Of a DNA stretch of 35,731 nucleotides, positions 34,487-35,731 are shown in pieces. The stretch is from the NCBI GenBank assembly GCA_016792585.1, contig JAEULB010000154.1:1-35731 (forward strand). The letters are read 5' to 3'. The position numbers and the translations under genes were made by a program. The notes below the pieces were generated by a model, which saw only the letters and a list, made by a program, of their open reading frames with translations, had not been told where the DNA came from and ran no database searches. How positions within the stretch are numbered: position 1 is the first letter of the stretch; every line of letters begins with the position of its first letter. This stretch comes from Rhodospirillaceae bacterium (GTDB lineage: Bacteria > Pseudomonadota > Alphaproteobacteria > SHVZ01).

Positions 34487-35521
34487 TCACTTGGGCGCGG
34501 ATTTGACCTCGCGGTCCCAGCGCGCGAGCAGGCGGGTGCGTTCGGCGGGCGAGCCGTACTTGCCGAAGTCGTATTCGATGAGCTTGGCATCGACCAGCGG
34601 GGCGATGTCCGGCGGCAGCGACACGCCCTTGTGCGCCGGCACCTGGTAGGACTTGACCGAGATGCCGATTGCCTGCGCCTCCTTGCCGAGCAGCCAGTCG
34701 TAGAACTTCTTGGCCGCATCCATGTTGCGCGCGCCCTTGATCAGCGACATCGAGCCGACCTCGTAGCCGGTACCCTCGCACGGCGCCACCGACTTGACCG
34801 GCGCCTTGGCGAGGATCGACACCAGCGCATCCGACATGAAGACGATCCCGGCGGTGGTCTCGCCGAGCGCCGTCGCCTTCACCGGCGCACCACCGGACTT
34901 GGTGTACTGGTTCACGTTGACGTGGAGCTTCCGCATGTACTCGAAGCCCTTGTCCTCGCCCATGATCTGCACGAGCGTCGCCAGCATCGTGTAGGCCGTG
35001 CCCGAGGAGTTCGGATCGGCGACCTGGACCTCGTCCTTGAGCTTCGCGTCGAGCAGATCGCTCCAGCAGCGGATCTCCTTCATGCCGCGCTTGGGCAGAA
35101 TCTCCGGGTTGTAGACGATGCCGAGCGCGCCGGCGTAGACGCCGACGGTGCGGTGGTTGGAGCGTTCGGCCTGCTTCTGCGCCCAGTCGTGGAGCTCCGG
35201 CAGCATCGGCGAGCGGTACGGCTCGGTCAGCTGCTCGAGTGCGGCCTGGAGATGGGGATCGCCGGTGCCGCCCCACCAGAGATCGACCTTGGGGCTGCCG
35301 GCCTCGGCACGGATTTGGGCGTAGGCCTCGCCGGTCGATTTCCGCACCATCGCGACCTTGGCCGCGCCGGTCCGCTCATAGGCGGTCACCAGCGCCTGGC
35401 AGTACTCCTCCTGGGCGCTGCAGACGAAGGAGATCGGGGCCTGAGCGCGCACCTCTCCGCCGATCGCGACCGCGGCCAGCAGCGCTGCGGACGCGCCGAA
35501 CCGAACCAGACCTTGGACCAT
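34487..35521 (-). CDS. ABC transporter substrate-binding protein, Fe(3+)/AfuA-like family
   Basis: A periplasmic binding protein of 344 residues. The ATG at 35521 has GGGGGAG six bases upstream; the open frame extends 15 codons further but lacks such a site. A signal peptide ends at VRAQA. The mature start FVCSAQEEYCQALVTAYE, the segment DLWWGGTGDPHLQAA, and the later GIVYNPEIL and DPNSSGTAYTML are typical of the extracellular solute-binding family that includes AfuA/FbpA and phosphonate-type receptors. The ligand (ferric iron, phosphonate or other) cannot be decided from sequence. No permease or ATPase gene lies on either side in this window; the next gene is a metallo-beta-lactamase-fold gene. 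Confidence 0.9.
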   Translation of the reverse strand: MVQGLVRFGASAALLAAVAIGGEVRAQAPISFVCSAQEEYCQALVTAYERTGAAKVAMVRKSTGEAYAQIRAEAGSPKVDLWWGGTGDPHLQAALEQLTEPYRSPMLPELHDWAQKQAERSNHRTVGVYAGALGIVYNPEILPKRGMKEIRCWSDLLDAKLKDEVQVADPNSSGTAYTMLATLVQIMGEDKGFEYMRKLHVNVNQYTKSGGAPVKATALGETTAGIVFMSDALVSILAKAPVKSVAPCEGTGYEVGSMSLIKGARNMDAAKKFYDWLLGKEAQAIGISVKSYQVPAHKGVSLPPDIAPLVDAKLIEYDFGKYGSPAERTRLLARWDREVKSAPK

Positions 35522-35587
35522 GACGACTCCCCCTGTGATGTTGGCGTGAGGATAGAGCCTCGCCAAAGACGGGGGAAGCCGAGGGGG

Positions 35588-35731
35588 CTACGCCCCGGCC
35601 AGCCGGTAGAGACTGTTCGCCCGCGCCCGGCCATCCTCGGTCCTCACCCGGCCGTCCTTCACCATCTGGATCAGGTGGGCCTGCATCGAGCGGCCGGCGG
35701 CGGCGTGGAGGTGCTTCGGGGTGTCGGCGTA
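35588..35731 (-). CDS. Metallo-beta-lactamase-fold hydrolase, C-terminal fragment (cut by window edge)
   Basis: Only the last 47 codons are present; the 5' part lies beyond the window. The reading HLHAAAGRSMQAHLIQMVKDGRV, then RANSLYRLAGA, matches the winged-helix tail (BLACT_WH-like) found at the end of LACTB2-type metallo-beta-lactamase-fold proteins. The catalytic HxHxDH motif would be outside the window, so the call rests on the tail alone. It is on the same strand as the binding protein, whose start is 66 bases further on. Confidence 0.65.
   Translation of the reverse strand, partial: YADTPKHLHAAAGRSMQAHLIQMVKDGRVRTEDGRARANSLYRLAGA

Noticed and set aside
35453..35465. CTCTCCGCC resembling the tRNA-Ser 3' end, as a possible attachment-site copy
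   Set aside because: Only 9 bases match, it lies within the binding-protein signal-peptide coding region, and no integrase is present.
1..35731. CRISPR arrays, insertion sequences, toxin-antitoxin or phage modules
   Set aside because: No regularly spaced repeats, transposase, integrase or recognisable toxin-antitoxin pair were found on either strand.

Overview
The window is GC-rich, gene-dense chromosomal DNA from an alphaproteobacterium. I infer this from the order pleD-rpmG, from the collinear run pyrB-pyrC-plsY-dprA-topA-rnr, from ruvX lying divergent to gatCAB, from tandem PAS_5-type proteins, and from several tripartite (TAXI-TRAP, TctABC) carboxylate transporters. The order is uncertain; a Rhodospirillales- or Hyphomicrobiales-like genome is my best guess. 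No gap between genes exceeds 300 bases.

Layout. (1) 1-5881: a PleD-type diguanylate cyclase, convergent rpmG, two related helix-rich proteins of unknown function, an S41 protease lipoprotein, and two tandem PAS_5 proteins whose end runs into rnr. (2) 5826-14905, all on the minus strand: pyrB, a pyrC-like gene lacking the metal-binding HxH motif, plsY, dprA, topA, rnr. (3) 15074-16458: an AEC-family permease translationally coupled to ruvX. (4) 16573-19783: gatC-gatA-gatB, joined by overlapping stop/start codons. (5) 19927-21508: a Cys/Met-metabolism PLP enzyme from a TTG start, then a GNAT acetyltransferase. (6) 21539-24846, minus strand: an ABC importer (ATPase, permease, binding protein) followed by a TetR-like regulator. 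(7) 24871-31987: a DUF1127 protein, a glutathione transferase, a TAXI-TRAP transporter (binding protein plus fused permease) and a complete TctB-TctA-TctC transporter. (8) 32113-34340: tRNA-Ser(GCU), then a small accessory block with a TPR-like ORF, an SGNH/sialate-esterase-like hydrolase with a G9 tract near its start, and a zinc-ribbon methyltransferase broken by a frameshift. (9) 34487-35731: a substrate-binding protein with no visible permease, and the 3' end of a metallo-beta-lactamase-fold gene.

Most of the window is conserved housekeeping: pyrimidine synthesis, phospholipid synthesis, DNA uptake/topology, RNA decay, and transamidation of Glu-tRNA(Gln)/Asp-tRNA(Asn). The least explained parts are the tRNA-Ser-flanked block, where three reading-frame anomalies fall within 2 kb, and the two unknown paralogues at 1699-2937. 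Three unrelated palindromic intergenic elements also occur (8073-8137, 19810-19888, 21516-21580). I did not find a convincing new defence or mobile system.
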